A stretch of 8,488 nt of DNA from Eubacterium sp. (GCA_024687845.1 JAILEL010000186.1:1-8488), one strand, 5' to 3'. Shown: positions 1-7,800, counted from the stretch's first letter. Notes: a model not told the origin generated them from the sequence alone. Numbers and translations are program-made.

Positions 1-470
1 GTAAGAGTAATATTGGTTAGATATTTGTGAAGGTCACGAATACTGTCCTCATCCTCTACTATACATTTTGTATCGAGAAATGTATTCTTATCAGTATTGC
101 ATAGAGTGCCACAAAGCGTATCTGCATTATTCAGCCTGACATCTCTTCCGGACTGAACATCGAGAACTGAAGCCTTCTTTGCTCCTGCAAGGAAATTCCT
201 CTCTACCAGATAGGACTTGTCATCTTCCTTAATATATGCTGTTCCAGAATATCCACTTCTGCCACTCGGCTTTCTAACCTCATAGTTCGAGCGGACCTTT
301 GTTATTCCCTCACGACGTGGTATTCCATATATAAGTCCTATAAGAAAATCTCTAAGAGTAGATTTACCAGAATTCTCTTCACCCACAACGATATTTATAC
401 CGGGAGTCAGATCCATACGAACATTATGAAATTTGCCAAAATCTCTTATTAAGAGCTTTGTAATATACAT
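1..470 (-). CDS. SbcC/YhaN-like AAA ATPase, N-terminal part (gene runs off the window)
   Basis: This is the first 156 codons of a gene that continues past base 1. The start is an ATG at 470-468, directly after the TAA of the upstream gene (TAAATG), with AGGAGA at 486-481 ten bases ahead, so the two genes are translationally adjacent and surely co-transcribed. The N-terminus begins MYITKLLIRDFGKFHN and has a Walker A motif GEENSGKST at residues 30-38, then a RNF motif near residues 91-93. This is the usual opening of SMC-like ATPases of the SbcC/YhaN group, whose members carry a long coiled coil between two ATPase halves and work with an SbcD/YhaO nuclease in DNA end processing. The coiled coil, signature and Walker B lie outside the window. 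The family call rests on the N-terminal lobe and on the SbcD-like neighbour; the cellular role is inferred. The P-loop looks intact, in contrast with the neighbour's altered active site. Confidence 0.85.
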   Translation of the reverse strand, partial: MYITKLLIRDFGKFHNVRMDLTPGINIVVGEENSGKSTLRDFLIGLIYGIPRREGITKVRSNYEVRKPSGRSGYSGTAYIKEDDKSYLVERNFLAGAKKASVLDVQSGRDVRLNNADTLCGTLCNTDKNTFLDTKCIVEDEDSIRDLHKYLTNITL

Positions 471-1535
471 TTATTTATCTTCTCCTGCCATAATTAATGC
501 TTCCATGCCATACCTGAGAGCCTTACTTCTTATACTTTCACTAAGCGTATAATTCTCCGAAACCTCCCTGATGAAGCTGCCCATCATATTTGTTTCATTT
601 TCTATTCTGAGATTCTTTTCATCTTCATCTGAAATAGTCATATTGAGAATCTCATATATGTTATATCTGCTCTTAATTCTTGTCAGATCAAGTTCTGCGT
701 TATCCTTTGAAAAACCTCTTATAATAATCTTATAAATATTCTCATTTCCAAGTCTCAGCATCTTATCTTCTAGAGTTTTTATAATCTCTTCACGCGATAT
801 ATCAGGACGCATCGTGATGCTAACGTCTATATAATTTCTTTTTGCAATAGGGCACCAGGTTACCTTTGTACCCTCATCTGTTATTTCACCATAAACATAT
901 CCATGACGTCCTGTTTCATCAGGTCCCAGTGGCTCAGGAGAACCAGCATAGGCCATACGGTTCTTCAAAATGTGAACCGGACGTCTTATATATCCCATTG
1001 CAACATAATCATACCCCTTAGAAGCAATCTTTTCCTTTCTAAAAGGCATATGATTCCTGTCGCCACCATGTCCAATAAGAATATTTATTGCATTCTTTCT
1101 TCCAGGTTCAATCCTCTCGAGAATCCTGTCTGTATATTCAGGCTGCCCATAGCTGTATCCCGTCACACAGGTATTAATTCCCTTTAGATATGCATTTGTA
1201 GTTTTATCCGGCGGAAGAATAACGGTCTTGGAAATGAACTTATATCGAGAAGCTTTAGAACCAGGAACGATATAATCATCACTTCCTGAGAGAATAATCG
1301 TTCTTGTCTTGTCAAGTCTGTCAAGCTTCTGATCCACAAATTCAAGATCCTCAGTAGAGGGAGACCTATCGAAAAGATTGCCTGCAATCATCAGAAGGTC
1401 AATATCCTTCTTATTACAGGCATCTATTATATTGTCAAAGGTTTCTTCTATTTCCATTGTCCTGTTCTCGCCCCATTCGAACTCCTGATCAGGAGAGGCA
1501 AAAAGATGGACATCAGCAATGTGAATGAATTTCAT
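471..1535 (-). CDS. SbcD/YhaO-like metallophosphoesterase with degenerate metal site
   Basis: The 354-residue product has the layout of the SbcD/Mre11/YhaO exonuclease subunit: MKFIHIADVHL at the N-terminus (D8, H10 of the DxH motif), a GNLFDR block at 52-57, GSDDY at 84-88, LIGHGGD at 154-159 and GYIRRP at 181-186, followed by AGSPEPLGPDETGRHGY at 197-213, a hallmark of the family. In active members these blocks read GDLFD, GNHD and GHIH. Here the bridging Asp is N53, the GNHD Asn and His are S85 and D86, and both His of GHxH are Y182 and R184, so most canonical metal ligands or catalytic residues are missing; D8, H10 and H156 remain. The frame is open with no stop or frameshift, and the fold-defining residues are kept, so this is probably an expressed pseudo-enzyme or a strongly diverged one rather than a pseudogene. 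The start is supported by AAAGGA at 1549-1544, eight bases upstream. It forms an operon with the ATPase that follows at 470. DNA repair is the family role; nuclease activity here is doubtful. Confidence 0.88.
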   Translation of the reverse strand: MKFIHIADVHLFASPDQEFEWGENRTMEIEETFDNIIDACNKKDIDLLMIAGNLFDRSPSTEDLEFVDQKLDRLDKTRTIILSGSDDYIVPGSKASRYKFISKTVILPPDKTTNAYLKGINTCVTGYSYGQPEYTDRILERIEPGRKNAINILIGHGGDRNHMPFRKEKIASKGYDYVAMGYIRRPVHILKNRMAYAGSPEPLGPDETGRHGYVYGEITDEGTKVTWCPIAKRNYIDVSITMRPDISREEIIKTLEDKMLRLGNENIYKIIIRGFSKDNAELDLTRIKSRYNIYEILNMTISDEDEKNLRIENETNMMGSFIREVSENYTLSESIRSKALRYGMEALIMAGEDK

Positions 1536-1543
1536 CTTATTTT

Positions 1544-1549
1544 TCCTTT
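1544..1549 (-). promoter_or_regulatory. Ribosome binding site of the SbcD-like gene
   Basis: AAAGGA lies eight bases before the ATG at 1535-1533. It fixes the start that yields the canonical N-terminus, with the DxH motif at residues 8-10. Confidence 0.7.
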
Positions 1550-1570
1550 AATTTATTGAAAATAACAACT

Positions 1571-1616
1571 CTAAACATTCATTATACAAAAAATATTTTT
1601 TTATTGCAATGTTTAG
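1571..1616. repeat. 9-bp inverted repeat enclosing the promoter (possible operator)
   Basis: CTAAACATT at 1571-1579 is matched perfectly by its reverse complement at 1608-1616, with 28 bases between. The upstream arm overlaps the -35 box by two bases and the downstream arm covers the expected start of transcription. Inside lies a second palindrome, AAAAAATATTTTTT (1588-1601), whose centre is one base away from that of the outer repeat. The placement suits a dimeric repressor binding at both ends of the promoter. It does not resemble the Firmicute LexA box (CGAAC-N4-GTTCG). As an RNA hairpin in read-through from the permease gene it would be AU-rich with a long loop, so a terminator role is less likely. 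Confidence 0.5.
1581..1609 (-). promoter_or_regulatory. Predicted sigma-A promoter of the SbcD-like/ATPase operon
   Basis: On the minus strand a perfect TATAAT (1586-1581) lies 17 bases after TTGCAA (1609-1604, four of six matches to TTGACA). The spacer is almost entirely A and T. Transcription would start near 1574, giving a leader of about 38 bases before the ATG at 1535. It is the only good promoter match in the 107-base gap after the permease gene. The call is by consensus only. Confidence 0.65.
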
Positions 1617-1642
1617 TCTAATTGATCATACTATTTCCACAT

Positions 1643-4504
1643 TTAATCAACTGACTTCAGTGATTCAATCATATTAATTCTTAATAATTTTATAAATGTA
1701 ACAACCATCATTACAAGTGTAAATGCAAGCGACAGTGCTATTGTTATCTCATAGCTGAATAACTTTACACCTCTTGTAAAGACAAGATTATCCATCTGAA
1801 GCATATCCATGACCTTTTCATGCAGAAACGGTGCCACAAGAAGACCAGCAGCTATACCTACAAGAGAGCTGATAATAGTTTCTCTATAGATATAGTCATT
1901 CGTCTCAAACGCTGAAAAGCCCAGAACCTTAAGAGTCGCTATTTCTCTTGTCCTTTCACTTATGCTTATCGCTGTCAGATTATAAAGCACAGTAAATGCG
2001 AGCATAGAGGATATTACAACCAGCATAAGAACTATGCTGTCAAGTCCCTTTATAGTCTCATTCGCTCTTTTCAGAATCTTGTCAGATGTATTTACACTCA
2101 CAAAACTATCTATATCATACAGTTTTTCTGCAAGAACCTCTGTATTTTCCATGCCCTTTTCTGAAACCACAGTATTATACATAAGGCCTTTTCTGAAAAC
2201 TCTTTTGTATAGTGGCTTGGACATATAGATATAATTGTTGAAATAATTCTCTGCAATACCTTCAACTGTAACGGTATAGCTCTCTCCATCTGTATCTTTA
2301 AATACAAGCTCATTTCCGATACCGGCATTCATGATAGATGCTACTCTTGGCGTAACAATAACCCCATTTTCACTTAATTTAAGTGAATCTCCCATTTTAA
2401 ATCTGTCATTGTCGCCGTTATCTGTGTGAATATCTCTGCTGTCAGCCTCTCTTAAAGTGAAATATTTATCAAACAGAGGGTCATTTTCATCCACTGCTAT
2501 AAGTGAAGCATCCACACTATAATTCTCACTGTTTTCAACCTTTACATTTTCCATGTGAAGCATAAGTGGGTTCACAAGAAGCTTGTTCAGCTCATCCCTA
2601 TCCATCTCATCGGCCTTAAGACTGATTTTATCAAAGGCTTTTACATTTTCATCCAAAACAGCCATTACTTCATAATGATGAAGTTCAGTATATTGTTTAT
2701 CACCTATGGTACTGATGCAATCTCTAAGAGCGAAGCCTATCCACATAAGAAATGTGCATCCCCCTACTCCTATAACTGTCATGATCACACGTCTCTGATA
2801 TCTAGCAAGATTACGGACAGTTGTCTTCCATGAAAATGACATATGATTCCACAGAACTTCAATTCTTTCCATCAGAAGAGTCTTTCCTCGTTTCGGTGGA
2901 ACAGGTCTCAGAAGATATGATGGTTTGTGAATCAGCTCTTTCATACAGCTGAAAATGGTAACTACCGTCATAACTAAAAAGCTTACTATAGCTGAACCCC
3001 AGAACATCTTAGGGTTAAATTCCACTGAAATATCTGGAAGTGATACCGGAAAACAGGCAAAAACAAATCCCGGAAGCGTCAATACACCTATAAAATAACC
3101 TAAAACGACACCAAATACTGTCGCCGTCAGAACATATATCATATATCCACCGATTATAGATATATTTGAAAATCCAAGAGATGTAAATGTACCCATCTCG
3201 GAACGTTCCTCGGCTATCATTCTGGACATGGTATTTGAAGTCATGAGAAAAACGATGACTATGAAGAACAGTGGGATAATATCTGCTATTGTTTCGACTA
3301 TCCAATACTGATCCTTTAATGATTTGTAAGAAGTAACATAATCATTTCTTGTCTGGATATACCATTTGCATTCAGGTATTTCAATTTTGGCTTCTGCCTC
3401 TTTCCTTGCTTCCTCCATGGCTGTCCTCATAGCACTATCCATTTGTTCATCCACGAGTTCATTTATCTTTTCATCAGAGACAGGCTTGATAGCCTCCTGA
3501 ACCTTTTCATTTAAAGTGAGAACAAATTTCTCAAAAGTCATACCGAACTTTCCGGCTTTCTCCTTTAGCTCAGCTGTAGCTTCGTCCTGCTCTTTTTTTA
3601 TTTCTGCTCGGACTTCTTCTTCAATCTCTGCTCTGACTTCGGCCTCTATCTCACCTCTTCTTTTTTCAACCTCTTCATTTGCCTTGTTTTTTGCTTCGGA
3701 ATAGAGATCAGCAACTCTCGCCTTCTCTCTTCGTCCTTTTGCAATCTCAAGCCTTTCCTTAACCTTCTGCTGTTTTTCACCATATGAATCAGAATACGGA
3801 ACATCAGACTCAGTTTTCTGCATAGTCACATACATATCCGTATATGCATCCATATCGAAACAGTCATCTCTTACCAGGATATAAGATTTAAGCTCACCAT
3901 TTCCAATACTTGCAGTACCAAGATCTGCCCCCATATATATAGGAGAAACAATAGTACCGGTAACGATGAATGTATGCTCTGTCAGGATGTCTTCACTATC
4001 ATCTTCATCCTCATCGCTATCACTGGACTTGTTATCATCCTTCTTATCACCTTCAGATTCCTCATCAATCTCTGAATTCTCTGGTTCTCTGACTCTTATC
4101 ACATCGCCAACCTTATAATGATTATGGTCAGCCAGACATTCCATAGGCTTTGTAGGATAGGTTCCCTCGTACTTGCTAAATACATTAATATTCGTATCTA
4201 TAGACATGACTCTGATAACTTCATCATCGCTATAAACATAGGTCGAATATCCAAGGGAAGTATTCTCAACACCGTCCAGTTTCTTAATAACTTCTGCATC
4301 CTTTTCTGTAAAGCCCAAAGTACTTATAACATGAAAATCCATCATGTTAGTATCCTTCACAAATCTTGTCTGGGCATCACGAATAGCGGGCGCAGATTGT
4401 CTGATGCCCGCATAGAATCCTACACCTATTAAAATTATTGCGATCAGTGATATGAACCTCCCCAGAGAGTGACCGATCTTTTTCAGAGTGTTTTTAACAA
4501 TCAT
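1643..4504 (-). CDS. FtsX-type ABC transporter permease with extracytoplasmic coiled-coil insert
   Basis: This 953-residue membrane protein is the permease of a MacB/LolCDE-superfamily ABC system. It shows two FtsX units. The first has a membrane segment near 18-34, a large outer domain, then segments near 403-422, 447-475 and 502-521. The second has segments near 574-593, 822-842, 876-893 and 917-940, with an outer domain at about 595-820. The conserved cytoplasmic loop appears in both halves ([14 protein letters not shown] at 433-446, [15 protein letters not shown] at 850-864), which marks the duplication. The first outer domain carries two additions: an Asp/Glu/Ser-rich stretch at about 142-171, and a long charged helical region at about 240-376 with an octad repeat ([16 protein letters not shown] at 289-304), a likely coiled-coil hairpin projecting from the membrane. 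The start follows the ATPase stop by ten bases with AGGA at 4514-4511. Systems of this kind export substrates or transmit force across the membrane rather than import; the substrate here is unknown, and no sensor kinase or regulator gene is adjacent. Confidence 0.9.
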   Translation of the reverse strand: MIVKNTLKKIGHSLGRFISLIAIILIGVGFYAGIRQSAPAIRDAQTRFVKDTNMMDFHVISTLGFTEKDAEVIKKLDGVENTSLGYSTYVYSDDEVIRVMSIDTNINVFSKYEGTYPTKPMECLADHNHYKVGDVIRVREPENSEIDEESEGDKKDDNKSSDSDEDEDDSEDILTEHTFIVTGTIVSPIYMGADLGTASIGNGELKSYILVRDDCFDMDAYTDMYVTMQKTESDVPYSDSYGEKQQKVKERLEIAKGRREKARVADLYSEAKNKANEEVEKRRGEIEAEVRAEIEEEVRAEIKKEQDEATAELKEKAGKFGMTFEKFVLTLNEKVQEAIKPVSDEKINELVDEQMDSAMRTAMEEARKEAEAKIEIPECKWYIQTRNDYVTSYKSLKDQYWIVETIADIIPLFFIVIVFLMTSNTMSRMIAEERSEMGTFTSLGFSNISIIGGYMIYVLTATVFGVVLGYFIGVLTLPGFVFACFPVSLPDISVEFNPKMFWGSAIVSFLVMTVVTIFSCMKELIHKPSYLLRPVPPKRGKTLLMERIEVLWNHMSFSWKTTVRNLARYQRRVIMTVIGVGGCTFLMWIGFALRDCISTIGDKQYTELHHYEVMAVLDENVKAFDKISLKADEMDRDELNKLLVNPLMLHMENVKVENSENYSVDASLIAVDENDPLFDKYFTLREADSRDIHTDNGDNDRFKMGDSLKLSENGVIVTPRVASIMNAGIGNELVFKDTDGESYTVTVEGIAENYFNNYIYMSKPLYKRVFRKGLMYNTVVSEKGMENTEVLAEKLYDIDSFVSVNTSDKILKRANETIKGLDSIVLMLVVISSMLAFTVLYNLTAISISERTREIATLKVLGFSAFETNDYIYRETIISSLVGIAAGLLVAPFLHEKVMDMLQMDNLVFTRGVKLFSYEITIALSLAFTLVMMVVTFIKLLRINMIESLKSVD

Positions 4505-4514
4505 TATTATTCCT

Positions 4515-5213
4515 CTACCAGTCTATATCACTTACCTGTAATGGATTCTCATTGATTTTTATCTTATCAACGGTTCCGTTCTTGATACGGATAACCTTGT
4601 CACATACTTTGGAAATATCTGAATTATGTGTAACTATAATTGTAGTTACATTTCTTGTATGGCAGGTTGTCTGGATTAATTCTATAATACGTTTACCTGT
4701 TTCAGAATCAAGTGCACCTGTAGGTTCATCACATAGAAGAATCTTAGGATTCTTAGCAATTGCTCTTGCTATTGCAACTCTCTGCTGTTCTCCACCAGAC
4801 AGCTGACTCGGGAAGCTTTTCATTCGCTTTCCCAATCCAACTTCTTTCATTATGTCAACCGGATCAAATGCATCCTTGCAGAGCTGACAAGCCAGTTCTA
4901 CATTTTCTACTGCAGTAAGATTAGCAACAAGATTATAAAACTGGAAAACAAAGCCAATATCATTTCTTCTATACTTAACAAGCTTTCTGTTGCTAAGCTT
5001 CGCTATATCAGTGCCATCTATAAAAATAGACCCCTTTGTCGGACTATCCATTCCTCCAAGCATGTTGAGGATAGTAGTTTTTCCGGCTCCGCTCTGTCCA
5101 AGAATGGCCACTAGCTCGCCCCTGTTAATTTCAAATGAGCAATCCTTTACTGCAAGGACATTAACCTCTCCACGATATTCTTTTTCTACCTTTTTGAATT
5201 CTATATAAGACAC
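4515..5213 (-). CDS. MacB/LolD-type ABC transporter ATP-binding protein
   Basis: This is the ATPase of the transporter whose permease follows ten bases downstream. Counting from the upstream ATG at 5240, the motifs are Walker [10 protein letters not shown] (48-56), Q-loop Q100 in FVFQFYNLV, signature LSGGEQQ (147-153), Walker B ILLCDE (167-172), GALD D-loop (175-178) and switch H205 in IIVTHN. All catalytic residues are present, and the [14 protein letters not shown] pattern is typical of the LolD/MacB group. I place the start at the GTG at 5213-5211, which gives 232 residues: GGGGA at 5225-5221 lies seven bases ahead, whereas the ATG at 5240 has no Shine-Dalgarno sequence and would sit almost at the predicted transcription start. 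The conserved fold begins at about [12 protein letters not shown], just after this GTG, so nothing of the domain is lost. The protein should act as a dimer on the inner face of the membrane. Confidence 0.92.
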   Translation of the reverse strand: MSYIEFKKVEKEYRGEVNVLAVKDCSFEINRGELVAILGQSGAGKTTILNMLGGMDSPTKGSIFIDGTDIAKLSNRKLVKYRRNDIGFVFQFYNLVANLTAVENVELACQLCKDAFDPVDIMKEVGLGKRMKSFPSQLSGGEQQRVAIARAIAKNPKILLCDEPTGALDSETGKRIIELIQTTCHTRNVTTIIVTHNSDISKVCDKVIRIKNGTVDKIKINENPLQVSDIDW

Positions 5214-5220
5214 TTTATTT

Positions 5221-5225
5221 TCCCC
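5221..5225 (-). promoter_or_regulatory. Ribosome binding site favouring the GTG start of the ABC ATPase
   Basis: GGGGA at 5225-5221 lies seven bases before GTG 5213-5211. Nothing comparable precedes the ATG at 5240, where the upstream bases are AT-rich. This site decides the start chosen for the ATPase. Confidence 0.6.
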
Positions 5226-5248
5226 AATTTTATAAGACATTTGATGAA

Positions 5249-5277
5249 ATTATAACTCTTTTTTATTTCTGTATCTA
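5249..5277 (-). promoter_or_regulatory. Predicted sigma-A promoter of the ABC transporter operon
   Basis: TATAAT at 5254-5249 lies 17 bases after TAGATA at 5277-5272 (four of six matches to TTGACA). It sits directly downstream of the luxS terminator and would start transcription near 5242, two bases from the ATG at 5240 and about 29 bases before the GTG at 5213. It marks the boundary between the luxS unit and the transporter unit. Confidence 0.55.
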
Positions 5278-5279
5278 CC

Positions 5280-5339
5280 AAAAATTAAAGAGCATCGGAA
5301 CATCCATAATGATATACAGGACTTATTCCTCTGCTCTTT
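5280..5339 (-). terminator. Intrinsic terminator after luxS
   Basis: In the minus-strand transcript AAAGAGCA (5339-5332) pairs with UGCUCUUU (5294-5287). The stem continues past a GA/GA internal pair into GGAA (5329-5326) with UUCC (5300-5297), and the hairpin is followed by AAUUUUU (5286-5280). The stem begins ten bases after the luxS stop codon. The loop is long (about 25 bases), which is less usual. The reverse strand also carries a T-run after the stem (5337-5342), so it could work in both directions, though no plus-strand gene needs it. Confidence 0.7.
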
Positions 5340-5348
5340 TTTATCGCT

Positions 5349-5873
5349 TTATGAATCAAAGAACTGGCGACCATCCTCAGTTACGAGTCTGTCAGACTTT
5401 GGATATTCAAAAATCTCTGGATTGTCTGAATTTTCAGAAAGATAAGCAGCAAACTTACGGGCATACCACTTAGCAAACGTCAGATTATGCATCAGGTAAT
5501 TGCCACAATTTTCTGCTGTAGCACCAGGAACCTCCTCAGCATCTTCTACTGACATAAATGCTCTTGTAAGAAGATCACATATCTCCTTTGGTTCTTTATT
5601 GCCTTTCAGAATCAGGTAAAATCCTGTCAGACATCCCATTGGTCCCCAATAGATAACCTGATTCTTCCATTCAGGATCATTTCTAAGAAATGTAGCAATT
5701 AGATGCTCCAGCGTGTGCATAGCTGCCACATCAATAGCAGGTTCTATATTTGGTCTCGTTACTCTCACATCATAGGTTGTAACAATCTGATCACCAAGAA
5801 CATCTACCCTGCTGGTAAAAATACCAGGTACTATCTTGGTATGATCCACAGAAAAACTCGGAATTAAATCCAT
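5349..5873 (-). CDS. luxS: S-ribosylhomocysteine lyase (autoinducer-2 synthesis protein LuxS)
   Basis: LuxS cleaves S-ribosylhomocysteine to homocysteine and DPD, the precursor of autoinducer-2, as part of the activated methyl cycle in the cytoplasm. The family's metal site is present: HTLEH (H53, H57, with catalytic E56) and C123 in ENCGNYL. The catalytic cysteine is C81 in GPMGCLTGFYL, and R37 in DVRVTRPN corresponds to the substrate-site arginine. At 174 residues it is somewhat longer than the roughly 157 of the Bacillus protein, through a C-terminal tail after about residue 150. A strong ribosome binding site AAAGGAGA (5890-5883) lies nine bases before the ATG. The upstream LRR gene ends only 22 bases before the start with no terminator or obvious promoter between, so luxS is probably transcribed with it. 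No mtn/pfs, metK or cys gene is nearby, so the usual methyl-cycle context is absent here. Confidence 0.97.
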   Translation of the reverse strand: MDLIPSFSVDHTKIVPGIFTSRVDVLGDQIVTTYDVRVTRPNIEPAIDVAAMHTLEHLIATFLRNDPEWKNQVIYWGPMGCLTGFYLILKGNKEPKEICDLLTRAFMSVEDAEEVPGATAENCGNYLMHNLTFAKWYARKFAAYLSENSDNPEIFEYPKSDRLVTEDGRQFFDS

Positions 5874-5882
5874 TATCTTGTA

Positions 5883-5890
5883 TCTCCTTT
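5883..5890 (-). promoter_or_regulatory. Strong ribosome binding site of luxS
   Basis: AAAGGAGA, nine bases before the ATG at 5873-5871, fills most of the 22-base gap after the LRR gene. This suggests luxS is translated independently and well from a shared message. Confidence 0.75.
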
Positions 5891-5895
5891 CAATC

Positions 5896-7800
5896 TCAAC
5901 TAGTAATCTTGGCAGTCTTAGGTGCCTTGGATTTATTAATCAATTTCTTATATTTTTTAAGCCTTGCCTTTGGAACCTTTATCTTAACCTTAACATTTAC
6001 GCCCTTAAAAGAACTGGTTCCAAAAGAACTTATCTTCTTTGATCTTATTGTAACTGACTTGAGCTTTGCACAATTATAAAATGCCTTCGCTCCGCATTTG
6101 GTTACATTTGCTTCTATGCATACTTTGGTAAGCTTCTTACAACCTGCAAAGCAGTTTGCTCCAACATTTGTAACTGTAAACTTAACTCCTGCAAGCTTAA
6201 CAAGCTTTGGTACCGTAGCTGATGTGGTATTCTTATTATATGGAGCCACATAAGCCACTGTTCCACCAGTTACTTTACCATTTTTCTTAGTAACCTTCAA
6301 TATCTTGAATTTAGCCTTTGACTTCTTTGAAGCTACTGAAATCCCCTTCTTTAACTGAACAGAAGTAATCTTTTCTTCTACAGTATACTTTTTACCGTTT
6401 TCATCAGTAAGAGTTTTACCATCAGCAGAAATAGTACCCACACCAGTTATTTTTGTAACCTTACCACCATTATTTCCACCATCTGATGGATTGGTTGTAC
6501 CATCTTTAGGTTTTGTTGTATCATCCTTTTTATTATCTGAACCTCCTGATGGTTTTGATGGATTATCCGGATTACCACTTGATTCACCAGAAAGTGTCTG
6601 TCCACAGACAGAACATACAGTCTTTCCAGAAACTACAGTACCACAGCCTGTATGGTCATGTTCTTTAAAGGTCATTCCATTTTCTTTTGCATAGCTCTCA
6701 GCTTTAGAGCCTGCAGCACCTATTATAACAGTTTTCGATGCTCCTGAAAATGCAGTATCTGAAATTGATGTTACTCTGCTATTTATGATTATTTCTTTAA
6801 GCTCTCCACAGCCACAGAAAGCATAATCAGATAGCTTAGTTACTGATGAAGAAAGCTGAACAGATTTAAGCTTTTCATATAGTCCACTGGATTTAGGTTT
6901 TTCACTATATAATGAGAAAGAACTGCTTGTATAATCACTCAGCACAACGCTTTCCACAAGTGGAGCACATCTAAATGTGAATCCTGAAGTATATGCTCCT
7001 TTACCAGATATTGTCAGCTTGCCACTGATTGGTTCGTAGGAATATTTAAGATTTGCTCCTGCATCTACATCATAAGTGTTCTTTTTATGATTATTTATGC
7101 ATAAATCCTTAGTATATTCTCCACTCTTCATCCAATGATCTTCGCTACATACAACTACAAGCGCAGGGGTGTTTGATATAGCAACAATAAGCTTATTATA
7201 TTCAGTACCCTTTAAAGAATCCGGAACTACCAGATATCTCATATTCTTACATCCAGAAAATGAGAAATTACCAACACTCGTAACTCCATTTGGAAGTTTG
7301 ATTCCTTCAAGGCTGCTGCATCCATAAAATGAATACTCGCCAACGCTTGTAAGATCTGATGGAAGCGTAATATTTTTAAGAGCAACACAATTCTTGAATG
7401 CATTTTCTCCTATCGTCTTAACACTTTTAGGAAGAGAAATAGAAGTTACATTATAGAATCCATCAAATGCATTTTCTCCTATCTTGGTAAAACTTCCATC
7501 TACAACAATCTTACTGCAATATTTGGTCACCATAGCTTTCTGATCATAAGAATTCCTTGCAGCTTTAGGAATGCTTTCAACGGTTCCTTTTCCTGTAATT
7601 GTTACAGTATCGCCATTCAAGGTCCAAGAAGAATCACCACATATTATGGGACCAATAAACATGCTTCCTGCTTGCGCCGGAACATCTATTATTCCTAAAG
7701 TTCCTATCACTAATAGTATTCCCAGCTGGAATGCTATAACCTTTTGCAATACAGTTTTCATTTTTTTATTCTGACAGAATTTCATTATAATACCATCCAT
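5896..7800 (-). CDS. Secreted BspA-like leucine-rich-repeat protein
   Basis: The 634-residue product starts with a signal peptide: a basic region to K20, a hydrophobic core at about 21-38, and a probable cleavage after VPAQA (A44). Two N-terminal modules each open with a WTLNGDTVTITGKG-like strand pair (about 54-72 and 253-270), followed by BspA/TpLRR (LRR_5) repeats with the IGENAF...C..L..I.LP pattern at about 106-195 and 310-355. The cap GAAGSKAESYAKENG is at 361-375. Then come a His/Cys cluster (H381, H383, C386, C396, C399), a Pro/Gly/Ser/Asn-rich linker at about 404-447, and a Lys-rich C-terminal domain with three more repeats, ending in VPKARLKKYKKL (609-620). There is no LPXTG motif, so any wall attachment must be by another route. 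Such proteins commonly act in adhesion or surface recognition; no ligand can be named. Starts at M6 (7785) or M14 (7761) are also possible, since no ATG has a strong ribosome binding site. The gene lies 24 bases after a related gene and 22 before luxS. Confidence 0.9.
   Translation of the reverse strand: MDGIIMKFCQNKKMKTVLQKVIAFQLGILLVIGTLGIIDVPAQAGSMFIGPIICGDSSWTLNGDTVTITGKGTVESIPKAARNSYDQKAMVTKYCSKIVVDGSFTKIGENAFDGFYNVTSISLPKSVKTIGENAFKNCVALKNITLPSDLTSVGEYSFYGCSSLEGIKLPNGVTSVGNFSFSGCKNMRYLVVPDSLKGTEYNKLIVAISNTPALVVVCSEDHWMKSGEYTKDLCINNHKKNTYDVDAGANLKYSYEPISGKLTISGKGAYTSGFTFRCAPLVESVVLSDYTSSSFSLYSEKPKSSGLYEKLKSVQLSSSVTKLSDYAFCGCGELKEIIINSRVTSISDTAFSGASKTVIIGAAGSKAESYAKENGMTFKEHDHTGCGTVVSGKTVCSVCGQTLSGESSGNPDNPSKPSGGSDNKKDDTTKPKDGTTNPSDGGNNGGKVTKITGVGTISADGKTLTDENGKKYTVEEKITSVQLKKGISVASKKSKAKFKILKVTKKNGKVTGGTVAYVAPYNKNTTSATVPKLVKLAGVKFTVTNVGANCFAGCKKLTKVCIEANVTKCGAKAFYNCAKLKSVTIRSKKISSFGTSSFKGVNVKVKIKVPKARLKKYKKLINKSKAPKTAKITS
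5899..6453 (-). repeat. Lys-rich LRR C-terminal domain, copy A
   Basis: This stretch encodes residues 450-634 of the complete LRR protein and is paralogous with the coding stretch at 7828-8313. It has a small beta-like opening module (GVGTISADGK to about TSATVP), then three LRR units, then the VPKARLKKYKKL end. Copy A carries one repeat more than copy B. Confidence 0.75.
7762..7800 (-). other. Ambiguous translation start of the LRR protein
   Basis: Three in-frame Met codons, M1 (7800), M6 (7785) and M14 (7761), all precede the hydrophobic core of the signal peptide. M1 has only AAAGAAA upstream. M6 has GGATGG seven bases ahead, which is the best weak match. M14 has none. The mature protein is the same for all three. 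Confidence 0.4.

Noticed and set aside
471..1535. SbcD-like gene as a pseudogene
   Set aside because: The 354-codon frame is unbroken, has its own promoter and ribosome binding site, and keeps fold-specific motifs. The changes are confined to active-site positions, which fits functional divergence rather than random decay.
1571..1616. The inverted repeat as the terminator of the ABC transporter operon
   Set aside because: The stem is AU-rich, the loop is 28 bases, and no clean U-run follows. Its position around a promoter fits an operator better. No convincing terminator for the permease gene was found in this gap.
3516..3704. Plus-strand open frame opposite the permease coiled coil
   Set aside because: Its Ser/Phe/Ala-rich product is the antisense of Glu/Lys/Arg-rich codons in a confidently coding region, with no independent motif. 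Other plus-strand frames in the window are likewise antisense to real genes.
5295..5331. Loop of the luxS terminator as a small RNA or riboswitch
   Set aside because: The loop is about 25 to 37 bases with only a 3-bp internal pairing and no recognisable riboswitch core. It is simpler to read as an enlarged terminator loop.
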